The notes under the pieces were generated by a model, which was not told where the DNA came from, did not search any database, and saw only the letters and a program-made list of their open reading frames with translations. Both the position numbers and the translations under genes were made by a program. Of a stretch of DNA of 64,000 nucleotides, positions 8,395-19,684 are shown piece after piece (position 1 is the first letter of the stretch; each line of letters begins with the position of its first letter). This DNA is from Methanoculleus thermophilus (GTDB lineage Archaea > Halobacteriota > Methanomicrobia > Methanomicrobiales > Methanoculleaceae). The DNA lies in NCBI RefSeq assembly GCF_001571405.1, contig NZ_BCNX01000009.1, positions 1 to 64,000 on the forward strand, in the 5' to 3' direction.

Positions 8395-9840
8395 TTAGAG
8401 TGAGCCGGGCCACGGGAGACCCAGTTTTCCGGCCAGGTCTTTGAGTTCGTCGTGGATACCACCATCAAGTCTGAGGAGGACCAGGCAGTAGACCAGCCCG
8501 CCGAGCGCAACCGCCCCAAGAACGACAAAGACGTTTGAGAGCGGGACGACGAGTGAATAGGCCGCAAGAACGACCGCCATAATGAGTGCAGCAAGGACGA
8601 TGTTACCCACGCTGCGGGGCTCTATCGTTACCCGAATACTCCGGGATAGGGCATAGTAGGCGAGCGCTGCATTGAGAACCATGGTGACGAGTGTTGCCGC
8701 CGATGCCCCGACGATGCCGTATGCCGGGATGAGATAGAGGTTGAGCCCAATATTCGCAGCAACTGCAACTGCCGTCACCCGGAACGAGTCCCTCGGCCGG
8801 TCGAGGGCGTTCAAGCACGTCGTCTGGAGAAACATAAAGACATGAACAACCTGGACGAGCAGGAGTATCGCAAGAGCTCCCGCCCCGGTGGAGAATGCCT
8901 CCCCATAGAAGAAGTAGAGGAGACGCTCCCCGAGGATCCAGCCGCCGAGAACGACCGGGACCGCGAGGAGGAGCGAGTAGGTGAAGGCACGGGCAAGTGC
9001 ACGCTCCACCGAAACAAGATCGTTCTGTTTCCCCCAGTAACTGACCTTCGGATAGAGAGTTGTATGGAGCGCTGTGGTGATGAATGTTGCAGCCGTAGTG
9101 AGCTGAAGCGCCACACGGTAGATGCCGACCTCGGTATCCGTCAGGAAATAGCCGAGCATGATGATATCGGCATACGAAAAGACTAGAGAACCGCTGGAAC
9201 CAAGAAAACTCCAGAACGAGAAGAGAAAGAGGCTCTGAATATGCAATAGACCAAACGGCGCTAGTTTGAGATCGAGGAAACGGTAGTTGATGAGTCCAGC
9301 CGCAAGGAGCCCGGCAACGAACCCCCCGGCGAGACCCGCAATGCCATACCCAAGGACGACCGCAATGACCTGAACAATAACCCTGACCAGGTTGTCAACC
9401 AATTGGCTGATCTGGTTGACGCCGACCTTCCCACTGCCGTAGACCGCGTTGGATGCGACGCTCGTGAAGACGCTCGCGACCAGCGCGATGATCAACCAGA
9501 AAAAGGCCCCGGATGCAGTGATATCGACGAGATACGGCCGTGCAACGAGGAGGAGGCACACCGAGACGACCACCAGCATCACGCGGAGGACGAAAAACGC
9601 GGTAAAATACGCATTCTGATCCTCACCCTCACTGATCCGCTTTACCGCAGCACCACCAAATCCCCCATCGCCGATCAGATTGAAGACGCTGAAATAGGCA
9701 ACAAAGAGGAAGTACGCACCCAGTATCGCGGGACCGACAGTGTGGGCAAAGAGCATCGTGGAGAGAAACCCGACGGCGGTGAGGCCCAGGGTTGAGGCGA
9801 GGCTGATGAGGCTCTGACGCTGGATCGGGTCAATACGCAT
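8395..9840 (-). CDS. Polysaccharide flippase (Wzx/MATE-like)
   Basis: A 481-residue membrane protein with about 12-14 hydrophobic helices over its full length and short basic loops, of the Wzx/polysaccharide-transporter type that flips lipid-linked glycan units across the membrane. Recognisable features are the conserved N-terminus (SLISLASTLGLTAVGFLSTM), the NLIGDGGFGGAAVKRISEGE segment and the mid-protein YADIIMLGYFLTDTEVGIY. I chose the ATG at 9840 (MRIDPIQ) because a TATA-like CATAAATTT near 9900 would start transcription around 9875; an in-frame upstream start at 9930 would add 30 polar residues. It opens the surface-polysaccharide island and is divergent from the nucleotide-sugar genes. 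Confidence 0.9.
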   Translation of the reverse strand: MRIDPIQRQSLISLASTLGLTAVGFLSTMLFAHTVGPAILGAYFLFVAYFSVFNLIGDGGFGGAAVKRISEGEDQNAYFTAFFVLRVMLVVVSVCLLLVARPYLVDITASGAFFWLIIALVASVFTSVASNAVYGSGKVGVNQISQLVDNLVRVIVQVIAVVLGYGIAGLAGGFVAGLLAAGLINYRFLDLKLAPFGLLHIQSLFLFSFWSFLGSSGSLVFSYADIIMLGYFLTDTEVGIYRVALQLTTAATFITTALHTTLYPKVSYWGKQNDLVSVERALARAFTYSLLLAVPVVLGGWILGERLLYFFYGEAFSTGAGALAILLLVQVVHVFMFLQTTCLNALDRPRDSFRVTAVAVAANIGLNLYLIPAYGIVGASAATLVTMVLNAALAYYALSRSIRVTIEPRSVGNIVLAALIMAVVLAAYSLVVPLSNVFVVLGAVALGGLVYCLVLLRLDGGIHDELKDLAGKLGLPWPGSL

Positions 9841-9997
9841 GACTCGGGCAAGATACCCCCTGGGTCGAAACACAGCATTGGATTCTCCGTCAAAAAATTT
9901 ATGAGTTTTGAACTCATGCAAGGGGGCCATCAGCGGTCTGGCAGGATGAGTCTTTTCGATCCAGGCGAGTGCAGCAAAAACTACTGGCGGTGAGATC

Positions 9998-10927
9998 TTG
10001 GATGTAGGGGTGATCGGTGTCGGAATGATGGGCAGGAATCATGCCCGTGTTTATTCAGAGTTGAAGGCGGTGGACTCACTCTACCTGTACGACCTTAACC
10101 GGGAGGCGGCCCGCGACCTTGCCGAAGCCTTCGGGGCAACAGTCTCTTCAAGCATTGAAGACCTGCTCGGAGGCGTGGATGCAGTGAGTGTCTGTGTTCC
10201 GACCTCTTACCACTTCGAGATTGCAGAGCAAGTCCTCGATGCCGGGGTACCACTTCTCATCGAAAAACCCATCTGCGCAACTGCTGACGAGAGCAGGCGG
10301 CTTATCCAGATGATCCCGGACGGCCTCGTAACCGGGATCGGCCACATCGAACGGTTCAACCCTATCCTCCCCGAGATCAAAAAGATTGTCCGGAACCCCC
10401 TCTACATCGAGATAAAACGGCATAACCCGGCATCGGCACGGGTGAACAGTTCCTCGGTCGTTGAAGACCTGATGATCCATGACGTGGATATTGTGCGAAA
10501 CGTCCTCCTTCCTACCGGAGACTACCGCCTCACCGGGAGTGGAAACGAGGATGTATGCAGCGCTCTCTTCTCATTCGGGGAGACACCAGTCTACCTCTCA
10601 GCGAGCAGGAAGTCCTCAAAGAAGATCCGCATGATCTACATCGAGGAGGAAGAGTTCACCATCGAAGGAGATTTCATGGCCCAGGAGATCTACATCCATA
10701 GAAAACCTGGACAGTATGCGGCCGATGATGAGCGCTATGTGCAGGAGAACATCATCGAGAAGGTGCTTGTAAACAAGCAGGAACCTCTGAAACTCGAACT
10801 CTCGACGTTCCTCGATTGCGTCGCCAGGAAAAGAGCGTTCCCGGTCACCCCCGAGCAGGCGCTGCTGAACATGGAGATCTGTGAGAATATCGCGCGGTGC
10901 TTCTCCCCTAAGATGGTGCGGGTATGA
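9998..10927 (+). CDS. Gfo/Idh/MocA-family sugar dehydrogenase
   Basis: This 309-residue NAD-dependent oxidoreductase resembles archaeal UDP-N-acetylglucosamine 3-dehydrogenases of glycan pathways. The Rossmann motif GVGMMGRNH is at residues 7-15 and the conserved EKP (LLIEKPICA) is near residue 93. The catalytic region follows with HIERFNP and the metal/substrate-type VVEDLMIHDVDI. Translation starts at a TTG, supported by GGTGA four bases upstream. Its stop overlaps the ATG of the next gene (ATGA). The expected companion aminotransferase and acetyltransferase for a 3-acetamido sugar are not next to it, so the exact substrate is uncertain. Confidence 0.87.
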   Translation: MDVGVIGVGMMGRNHARVYSELKAVDSLYLYDLNREAARDLAEAFGATVSSSIEDLLGGVDAVSVCVPTSYHFEIAEQVLDAGVPLLIEKPICATADESRRLIQMIPDGLVTGIGHIERFNPILPEIKKIVRNPLYIEIKRHNPASARVNSSSVVEDLMIHDVDIVRNVLLPTGDYRLTGSGNEDVCSALFSFGETPVYLSASRKSSKKIRMIYIEEEEFTIEGDFMAQEIYIHRKPGQYAADDERYVQENIIEKVLVNKQEPLKLELSTFLDCVARKRAFPVTPEQALLNMEICENIARCFSPKMVRV

Positions 10928-12408
10928 GTAAGAGGTTGCAATCGCTCATTAACGCCAGGGGCCCGATCAAGAAGATCGGTGTCGTCGGGATGGGTTACGT
11001 TGGTATTCCGGCCGCGGTGCTCTTTGCCGACGCACCGGAGTTCGAGTCAGTCGTCGGATTCCAGCGTGATTCCCCGTCCTCCGGCTACAAGATCGCCATG
11101 CTGAACCGGGGCGAGTCTCCGCTCAAGGGAGAGGAGCCAGGGCTTGAAGAACTCCTCAGCAGGGTCGTTGGTGCGGGTAAGTTCCGGTGCACATCGGATT
11201 TTGCAGCGATCGCGGAGTGTGATGCGGTGACCCTCTCCATCCAGACCCCGTTTAAGGACCCAAAAGACCTCATTCCGGACTTTTCTGCCCTGACCGAGGG
11301 ACTTCGCGCGGTGGGGAAGAATCTCTCGGAGGGCACGCTCGTGGTCCTCGAATCGACCGTAACCCCGGGAACGACCGAGCGCATGGCCCGCGATGTTCTC
11401 GAAGAGGAGTCCGGGCTCGTCGCCGGCGAGGACTTTGCACTGGCGCACGCCCCCGAGCGGGTGATGGTCGGGCGGCTGCTCCGGAATATCCGGGAGCACG
11501 ACCGGATCGTCGGCGGGATCGACGACGTCTCGACGAGGCGTGCGGCCGAACTCTACCGGCCCGTTCTCACGACCGGCACGATCATCCCGATGACCGCGAC
11601 CGCGGCCGAGGTGACGAAGACCGCCGAGAACGCCTTCCGCGACCTCCAGATCGCGGCTGTCAACCAACTCGCCCTCCACTGCGAGGCAATGGGCGTCAAC
11701 GTCTACGATGTCCGGACCGGGATCGACTCACTCAAGGGCGAGGGGATCACCCGGGCAATCCTCTGGCCCGGGGCCGGGGTAGGTGGCCACTGCCTGACAA
11801 AAGATTCATGGCACCTCGAGCGAGGGGCAAAGGTCCTCGGCGGCGATCTCTGGTATCCACACGGAACCGAATCGATCTTCGGCGTCGCACGGGCGATCAA
11901 CGAGTTCATGCCCCGGCACATGGTTCACCTGACGTGCGAAGGGCTTAAGCGGGCAGGAAAATCCCCGGAAGATGCGAAAGTTGCGCTCCTTGGATGGGCA
12001 TTCATCCAGAACTCGGACGATGCGAGAAATACACCGGCAGAGTCCTATCTTGCGGCGATGGCAAAGGCGGGTGCAGAGGTCAGGGTTCACGATCCGTTCG
12101 TTGAGGACTATCCGGGCATCGAGATCATGCACGACCTGGACGCGGCCCTCGTGGAAGCGGATGCCATCACGATCTTTACGGCGCATCACCACTACGCCAC
12201 TCTCAACGCAGGCCGGGTAAAGGAGCTCTCGGGTGAGGAGCACCCCGTGATCGTCGACGGCAGGAACGTCATCGACCCGGATGCTTTCATCCGGGCGGGG
12301 TTTATCTACAAAGGCATCGGCCGGGGCGATAAGAACAACCATCCGATCGCCTGGAGCGGTTCATCGATTCGGGACACTCCGGGCACCGGGCAATACTCTT
12401 ATGTATGA
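10924..12408 (+). CDS. UDP-sugar dehydrogenase (UDP-ManNAc/GlcNAc dehydrogenase type)
   Basis: The 494-residue enzyme belongs to the UDP-glucose/UDP-ManNAc 6-dehydrogenase family, which oxidises a nucleotide sugar twice to a uronic acid. It has the N-terminal Rossmann motif GVVGMGYVG (about residues 18-26). The central signature includes ESTVTPGTTE and APERVMVG, then TAAEVTKTAENAFRD. The catalytic cysteine lies in GVGGHCLTKD near residue 292. The C-terminal UDP-binding domain includes LLGWAFIQNSDDARNTPA and VIVDGRNVID. The WecC subgroup fits best. It is translationally coupled to the upstream dehydrogenase and probably supplies an acidic amino-sugar for the surface glycan. Confidence 0.88.
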   Translation: MSKRLQSLINARGPIKKIGVVGMGYVGIPAAVLFADAPEFESVVGFQRDSPSSGYKIAMLNRGESPLKGEEPGLEELLSRVVGAGKFRCTSDFAAIAECDAVTLSIQTPFKDPKDLIPDFSALTEGLRAVGKNLSEGTLVVLESTVTPGTTERMARDVLEEESGLVAGEDFALAHAPERVMVGRLLRNIREHDRIVGGIDDVSTRRAAELYRPVLTTGTIIPMTATAAEVTKTAENAFRDLQIAAVNQLALHCEAMGVNVYDVRTGIDSLKGEGITRAILWPGAGVGGHCLTKDSWHLERGAKVLGGDLWYPHGTESIFGVARAINEFMPRHMVHLTCEGLKRAGKSPEDAKVALLGWAFIQNSDDARNTPAESYLAAMAKAGAEVRVHDPFVEDYPGIEIMHDLDAALVEADAITIFTAHHHYATLNAGRVKELSGEEHPVIVDGRNVIDPDAFIRAGFIYKGIGRGDKNNHPIAWSGSSIRDTPGTGQYSYV

Positions 12409-12497
12409 GAACCGCCAGTCAGTCGATACGTCTACCGGGAGTAAAAAGGCTGCCGTAAACGCGATCCCGGGCGATACGATCCAGCGGTGCACCACCG

Positions 12498-12517
12498 CCT
12501 GATCAGCCGGGATCAGG
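12498..12517 (+). other. Hairpin just before the nucleotidyltransferase start
   Basis: CCTGATC and GATCAGG form a perfect 7-bp stem around a 6-base loop (AGCCGG), ending ten bases before the TTG start of the next gene. It sits in the 118-base gap after the dehydrogenase gene. It could affect termination or ribosome access, but no function can be shown. Confidence 0.3.
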
Positions 12518-12526
12518 GGGTCTACA

Positions 12527-13276
12527 TTGATTGGAATAATTTTAGCAGCAGGAAGAGGGCTAAGATTAGGCAAGGATATCGATCTTACGAAGGTAGGCCC
12601 CAAATGCCTGCTGACCGTCAATGGCTATACGTTGCTGGAGCGGATGGTAGCAGATCTGGCGTCCTTTGATGTGGATACAATCAAGATCGTTGTTGGATAT
12701 AACGCTGATGCCGTAGAGGGGGCCCGTTCCAAACTGGAGAGCAAATACGGTGTTGATCTGATCCTCGCCTACAACAACGAGTTTCTCTCCACCAACACAG
12801 CCTACTCACTTAATATCGGGATATCTGGCGTAGACGATGATGTTGTCATATTTAACGGGGATTTACTCTACGATTATGCCATACTGAGTGATCTACTGAG
12901 CATAAACCAGACGGCAATCGTGGTTGATGATAAGAAAACACTCACAGAGGAATCATTCAAATTAAGAATCGTAAATGGCCAGATAGAGGAGATTGGTAAG
13001 TTTATCCCGATAAATGAAGCGACAGGAGAGTTTATCGGCATCTCAAAGATCGCCAGAGGTGACGTAGAGGAAGCAAAAAGACTTCTGAGATACAGGATCG
13101 CCAGTGATCCGAATAGTTATTATGATGAAATATACAAGCCCCTATCGAAAGATGGGCGCTTTGCATACTCTTTTACGAATGGGCTGAAATGGACCGAGAT
13201 CGATGATATCCACGACCTGATATATGCAAAAAGCATCGCGAGTGTGTCTGACAGTACACGGAGGCATCTGGGATGA
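12527..13276 (+). CDS. LicC-like sugar/alcohol-phosphate nucleotidyltransferase
   Basis: A 249-residue nucleotidyltransferase (NTP_transferase fold) with the N-terminal loop LAAGRGLRLG at about residues 6-15 and the PKCLL motif near 26-30. The metal-binding FNGDLLYD is around 107-114, and a C-terminal GLKWTEIDDIHDL matches the WVEIDT...DL pattern. The segment NNEFLSTNTAYSLNIGI resembles the NxxxxxNNxxSL signature of phosphocholine cytidylyltransferase (LicC)-type enzymes rather than glucose-1-phosphate types. Likely product is a CDP-activated phospho-alcohol or sugar. It starts at a TTG and overlaps the gpsA-like gene by four bases (ATGA). That pairing suggests sn-glycerol-3-phosphate as substrate; see findings. 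Confidence 0.8.
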   Translation: MIGIILAAGRGLRLGKDIDLTKVGPKCLLTVNGYTLLERMVADLASFDVDTIKIVVGYNADAVEGARSKLESKYGVDLILAYNNEFLSTNTAYSLNIGISGVDDDVVIFNGDLLYDYAILSDLLSINQTAIVVDDKKTLTEESFKLRIVNGQIEEIGKFIPINEATGEFIGISKIARGDVEEAKRLLRYRIASDPNSYYDEIYKPLSKDGRFAYSFTNGLKWTEIDDIHDLIYAKSIASVSDSTRRHLG

Positions 13277-14280
13277 TCTCAAGGGTAGGAATCATCGGCG
13301 CCGGAAGTATGGGCACCGCCCTTGCACAGAGGATATCCAGCAGAGCAGAAGAGGTTATCCTGTATGGACGCAAACAGGAGGTCGTCAATTCGATTAACGA
13401 TGAGAGGTGCAACCCCGATTACTTTCCGGGTCTACTGTTAAACCCGAATATCCGTGCAAGACTGATCGCCGGTAATCATGGTCTTGAGGATTGCCAAGCC
13501 GTGCTAATTGCCGTACCCTCCAGCGAGGTCCGCTCCATCGTTCATGCCATCAGTCACGACCTTGCGAATAAGGTCATTATCACCGTATCCAAAGGCCTCG
13601 AGTATCCCTCACTCAAGACAATGAGCGAGATCATCTTCGAGGAATCAAACAACCCAAATATTGTCTGTATATCAGGACCGAACTTCGCCGACGAGATTGC
13701 ATACGGGCACATTGCCGGCGCTACAATCGGTGCTGCCGATCCATCGCTTTCGACGATGCTATCCGATCTATTCGGAGGATTCATCCTCGATTTTTCAGAC
13801 GACCTCAGGGCGGTCGAGTTGTGCGGAGTACTCAAGAACGTGTATGCCATCGGCGCCGGAATGTGGGATTCGGTGTATGGCAACTACAATGAACATTACA
13901 CCTTCCTGAATATGTGCTATAAAGAGATGTGCCGCTTCTTGAGAGAGATCTCATCCGACAGGGAGATATTCACGAAGTTCTGCTGCTTTGGCGATTTTAA
14001 TCTTACGGCGAACGTGGATAAAAGCCGCAACCGGACATTGGGCCTGATGGTTGGAAAGAATATCATAAAGACACCCTACCTGGAGCCCGGGGTGACATTT
14101 GAGGGGTCTAAATCCGTTGAAGGCATAATCGAGCTTGGGGCGAGACACGGCATTGATATGCCCATTGCAACGCTTATCTCAGATGTATTGAACGGCAGGA
14201 GCAGTATCCGGAACACTGTTGAGACCCTTATTCGGGGACCGCCCCGGCGTACTTCCAGGCGGGTGGTGCGGGCCGGGTGA
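13273..14280 (+). CDS. gpsA: NAD(P)-dependent glycerol-3-phosphate dehydrogenase family protein (GpsA)
   Basis: This 335-residue protein has the full GpsA signature. GAGSMGTALA (residues 9-18) is the NAD-binding loop, SKGLE and CISGPNFADEIA are the middle motifs, and the catalytic lysine lies in CGVLKNVYAIGAG. GDFNLTANVDKSRNRTLG corresponds to the GDL.LT...RN..G motif. GpsA reduces dihydroxyacetone phosphate to sn-glycerol-3-phosphate. Archaeal lipids need the opposite enantiomer, made by an unrelated enzyme, so this copy more likely supplies glycerol phosphate to the surface polymer. The start overlaps the cytidylyltransferase-like gene. The last 15 residues are basic and differ from the family. 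Confidence 0.88.
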   Translation: MISRVGIIGAGSMGTALAQRISSRAEEVILYGRKQEVVNSINDERCNPDYFPGLLLNPNIRARLIAGNHGLEDCQAVLIAVPSSEVRSIVHAISHDLANKVIITVSKGLEYPSLKTMSEIIFEESNNPNIVCISGPNFADEIAYGHIAGATIGAADPSLSTMLSDLFGGFILDFSDDLRAVELCGVLKNVYAIGAGMWDSVYGNYNEHYTFLNMCYKEMCRFLREISSDREIFTKFCCFGDFNLTANVDKSRNRTLGLMVGKNIIKTPYLEPGVTFEGSKSVEGIIELGARHGIDMPIATLISDVLNGRSSIRNTVETLIRGPPRRTSRRVVRAG

Positions 14281-14416
14281 GTTGGCCATGTCACTCGTAA
14301 CGAACCTTCTGTAAAAGTAAAACTCCAGAATCTCAAAGAATGGAACTTGCCGGGATTCAATTGGTGACTCGGATGATCATACCAATACTCAAGAAGGCGA
14401 CTTTAGCCGTCTTCTT

Positions 14417-14602
14417 CTATGTAGTGTTGGCTGCTTTTCGGTATTCCCGAGAATTCAGCCATTTGCAAAACCCTGGAGTCGCGGTTCCATCCCCATATGC
14501 TTCCATCAGACCCTCTGCAACATCATTCTGATACAGCCGGAGAATATTTCTGAGTGCCACATGGATATAGTGAACAAAGCACACAGGATAGATCTTCGTC
14601 AG
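14417..14602 (-). pseudogene. Possible protein-coding remnant in the 14.28-14.68 kb gap
   Basis: The 403-base gap between gpsA and the next glycosyltransferase holds no intact gene. On the minus strand a 61-codon stretch reads LTKIYPVCFVHYIHVALRN, then a helical segment ending EYRKAANTT and TAG at 14417. It is cut off upstream by an in-frame TAG (14603-14605) and lacks a start codon. The pattern looks like the C-terminal end of a real protein, possibly a transposase or an island gene, but I cannot name the family. It may also be a chance open frame. Confidence 0.3.
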
Positions 14603-14683
14603 CTATGTATGATCAAACAAGGAGACAGAATTCAGATAAATTGCAGAAGATCTGAGATGTTATCTTTTTTTGGGATAGAAAGA

Positions 14684-15475
14684 TTAATTTTTTGCCTCAA
14701 TTCCATCGATTTCTGCCAGTTTTTTACTGCCACTCATTTGCTTTATGAGATATCTCCAAATGATGGATGGAAAGCAGATGCCAAGGAGTAGTAATCCATG
14801 AATACCCATGTTTCCCCATATTACCTTTATCCTTTCAAGATAATTTGTTATAATCTGGTTCTCACTCTCTCCCCCTTTCAAATAGTATACTACAGGTATA
14901 CCAATATACTTCATACTTTGTCCGGATCCAATTAAGACCCGGAGCAACCAATCAAAATCAGCGTAAATTTTATAATTTGTGTTAAATCCCCCATATTTCG
15001 TGAAAGTAGATCTTTTAGCAAAGGTGGTTTGGTGACAATATCCTCTGCGGATCAGATCCTGGATACCAGTACGGTAGCTGGAACACCGCTGCTCATCAAC
15101 CACATCGTAATAGATATAATCTCCATAGAATATGTCATTATCCGGGTCAGCACAGAATCTTTCAGCGATATTTTTCAGTACATCGCTATTGTAAAGATAG
15201 TCTCCCGCATTTAAGAAGTAAACAAGATCGCCAGTCGCGTATTTCAGCCCTTTATTCATGGCATCGTAAATGCCATCATCCTTCTCAGATACCAATATTT
15301 CAATATACTTCTCGTATTTTTTTACAATCTCAAGGGTTCTGTCAGAAGATAACCCATCGATGATGATGTATTGGATATTTGTATAACTCTGTTCTACAAC
15401 ACTTTTTATTGTTCTATCTATAAGTTCTTCGCAATTAAAACATACAGTAATTATCGATATTTTGCAATCATTCAT
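14684..15475 (-). CDS. Family 2 glycosyltransferase
   Basis: A 263-residue GT-A glycosyltransferase. The N-terminus (ISIITVCFNCEELIDRTIKS) is the nucleotide-sugar binding strand-loop. The DG in IIIDGLSSDRT and the GIYDAMNKGLKYATGDLVYFLNAGD block (residues ~68-92) contain the acidic metal-binding residues, resembling WcaA-type enzymes. A hydrophobic stretch near the C-terminus (WGNMGIHGLLLLGICFPSI) may dock on the membrane. DNA here is noticeably more AT-rich than in housekeeping genes, in keeping with acquired island DNA. The ATG at 15475 is used. Confidence 0.9.
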   Translation of the reverse strand: MNDCKISIITVCFNCEELIDRTIKSVVEQSYTNIQYIIIDGLSSDRTLEIVKKYEKYIEILVSEKDDGIYDAMNKGLKYATGDLVYFLNAGDYLYNSDVLKNIAERFCADPDNDIFYGDYIYYDVVDEQRCSSYRTGIQDLIRRGYCHQTTFAKRSTFTKYGGFNTNYKIYADFDWLLRVLIGSGQSMKYIGIPVVYYLKGGESENQIITNYLERIKVIWGNMGIHGLLLLGICFPSIIWRYLIKQMSGSKKLAEIDGIEAKN

Positions 15476-15685
15476 AGCATCATCCTTTCAAAGACCACAA
15501 AAGATCATAGGTATACCATTTATGATGCCACCCAGTTATTAACATTAGGTTGCAGCATTAGGGCGAACAACCGGGGGCCTTTGAAATCTCATACCTCTTC
15601 AGAACTTTGCGATTTCCTGCAGGAATGAACGAAGCAGAACAAGTGTTCTTGAAATTTTCGCAGTTCGGGCTGTTTCAGGGTTTTG

Positions 15686-16993
15686 CTATTTGAGGATGGC
15701 CCGATAAAACGAAAGATATTCGCCTGCCATCCTCTCCAGTCCAAACCGCCGTGCCGCATCCTCGGCGGCCTCCCGTCCCATCCGCAACCGGAGCTCCTCA
15801 TCTTCGAGCAACCCAAGGACCCGTCCTGCCATCGCCCGGGCATCTCCCACCGGTACGAGACAACCCGTCCGCCCCTCTATGATCTGTTCGGGGATGCCTC
15901 CGACCGCACTCGCCACAACCGGGGTGCCACAGGCTAGGGCTTCAAGGGTGGTGTTCGGGAAGGTTTCGGCACGGGCGGGGTGGAGGTAGAGATCGGTCGC
16001 CTGGTAGTATCGGGCGACTCTTTGGGGATTCTTCTGGTAGGGGATGAACCTGATCTCGATATTACCAATCCTTTTCGGCGGGGCGGCTTCGCCGAGGGCA
16101 ATACAGAGCACCTTTGCTCCGGTTTTTGCAATCATCTCAAGGGTTGACTGCAGGGTCCTGTAATCTTTCCAGATATTCTTTCGGATGCCGTTTGCTGCAA
16201 AGAGGAGGATCTTTGCATCGTGTGGGAGCCCGAGTTCCCGTCGGGCCTCAGCCCGGTCAGCCGGGTGGAAGATACCTAAATCTACGCCGTTGGGGATTAC
16301 CCTCGATGCCACGATCCCCGGTTCCAACATCGATTCTTCGACCTTATCCATGAGCCACCGGCAGGGGGTGACGACGTACAACCGGCTCTTCCTATAAATA
16401 TCCGCCTTGAGCTGCCAGTTGTAAGCCGTCGCATCCCTTCTGATCGCCGGATAAATCGTGAGATCCGGGCAGTTTCCACATCCTGTCTTCCAGCGCTCGC
16501 AGTCAAAGGAGTGAGCGCAGTGACCGGAAAGGAGCCACGCATCGTGGAGGGTAAGTATGGTCGGGATCTGGCGGCTGAGATGAGGAAGGGCACGGAGGTC
16601 GAAATAACCGCCATGGAGGTTGTGGCAGTGGAAGATATCGGGGGATTCAGGGTTCCGATCAAGCAATTTCCAGGTTCCGGGGTGATCAAAGTCCTCATAG
16701 CCTTTAAGATAGGCACCGATCCGACGGGGGGTTGTCAGGAAGTCAACCAATTTCACGACACCCGGGGTGCGAGGTAAACTCCGGATCCTGGCTGGAACGA
16801 GTTGAAAGATTTTGTTAAACCTGTTTTGAATAGGAAAAACATCTGGATTTTGCGACTTTTTTATCCCTACTGCCAACCATGAGTGGTGGCCATGAGCACG
16901 GTAAGCCGTATGAAGATCCCATGCAATCCTTTCGGCACCACCGGCAATGTCATACGTGCTTACCTGAAGGATGCGGAGAGCTGATTCACTCAT
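15686..16993 (-). CDS. Family 4 glycosyltransferase
   Basis: A 435-residue GT-B enzyme. The N-terminal domain has the glycine-rich IAGGAERIAWDL (residues 16-27) and FHCHNLHGGYFD. The C-terminal domain has PNGVDLGIFHP and the donor-binding motif ARAETFPNTTLEALACGTPVV, with the two acidic residues (E...E) of the GT4 family. Such enzymes are retaining transferases that act on lipid-linked sugars at the inner membrane face. The ATG at 16993 lies within the end of the truncated deacetylase frame (ATGAGTGA overlap), so both come from one minus-strand transcript. The 210 bases after its end (15476-15685) hold nothing recognisable. Confidence 0.92.
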   Translation of the reverse strand: MSESALRILQVSTYDIAGGAERIAWDLHTAYRAHGHHSWLAVGIKKSQNPDVFPIQNRFNKIFQLVPARIRSLPRTPGVVKLVDFLTTPRRIGAYLKGYEDFDHPGTWKLLDRNPESPDIFHCHNLHGGYFDLRALPHLSRQIPTILTLHDAWLLSGHCAHSFDCERWKTGCGNCPDLTIYPAIRRDATAYNWQLKADIYRKSRLYVVTPCRWLMDKVEESMLEPGIVASRVIPNGVDLGIFHPADRAEARRELGLPHDAKILLFAANGIRKNIWKDYRTLQSTLEMIAKTGAKVLCIALGEAAPPKRIGNIEIRFIPYQKNPQRVARYYQATDLYLHPARAETFPNTTLEALACGTPVVASAVGGIPEQIIEGRTGCLVPVGDARAMAGRVLGLLEDEELRLRMGREAAEDAARRFGLERMAGEYLSFYRAILK

Positions 16994-17489
16994 TAAACCA
17001 AGCCTTCATTCTGGATGAAAACGACTCAACATCCCAGTCTCTGACCAGCGCCCTGGGGAGGCGATATGGGTCTGTACTTCCAATGAGGGTTAAGCCATAG
17101 TTGGCGCATGCTGTAGTAATACCTGCCTCCTTCACTATCTTGACAGTTTTTCGATTGAAGTCCACTCGGCCGCCGAAGGGATACGAAAAAGTCTGCACTG
17201 GGCGACCAAGCGTCTCTTCAAGATATTCTTTACCCTGAATAACCTCAGTCCTTTGTATACCTACTGGCTGCATAGAGAGCATTGTATGGGTTGCCGTATG
17301 TGATCCAATTTCTATCAGCCCTCCCCGAGCAAGTTCTTTTAATTCGCTTACAGTGAGAGACCGGTGAGTCTTTCGCCCAGTTCTTGGCATCTCGGCCCAT
17401 TGCGCGATAGTGGAAAGGATCCATATTTCAATTGAAACTTTGAGGAGATCTTTGGGCTGAATACAGTTCCACTTGCGTATTAATCCAAT
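16986..17489 (-). pseudogene. N-terminally truncated polysaccharide deacetylase
   Basis: The open frame encodes the second half of a NodB-type polysaccharide deacetylase. THRSLTVSELKELA leads to EIGSHTATHTML, the metal-binding H-x3-H motif. The typical QRTEVIQGKEYLEETLG and FSYPFGG follow. The catalytic FDDG motif should lie well before this, but it is absent. Recognisable homologous sequence continues upstream of the first ATG (17390) through WILSTIAQWAE, and the frame is then closed by TAG at 17490-17492. The gene has therefore probably lost its 5' part. The 3' end overlaps the glycosyltransferase start. A 134-residue product from 17390 could still be made but should be inactive. Confidence 0.75.
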
Positions 17490-17524
17490 CTATTCAACAG
17501 CATGACATGATATAGTATACAACT

Positions 17525-17538
17525 CCCCCCACGGGGGG
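17525..17538 (+). other. G/C-tract hairpin in an AT-rich gap
   Basis: CCCCCC and GGGGGG face each other across two bases (AC), in otherwise AT-rich DNA between the truncated deacetylase and the fcl gene (17490-17675). It could act as a terminator on the minus-strand transcript after fcl or as a recombination scar. Only the inverted repeat itself is certain. Confidence 0.35.
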
Positions 17539-17675
17539 TTACCTTCAGTTTCCACTTAATTTTACTACTAGAATTCTAGAGATCAATTCACCCCAATTCA
17601 TCTCCTATAACTTTGTTGATTTTCAATTTACCTCATGTAAGTAATTTGTCGTCTGCTAATTGGAAGATTTACATA

Positions 17676-19665
<1,990 letters not shown>

Positions 19666-19684
<19 letters not shown>

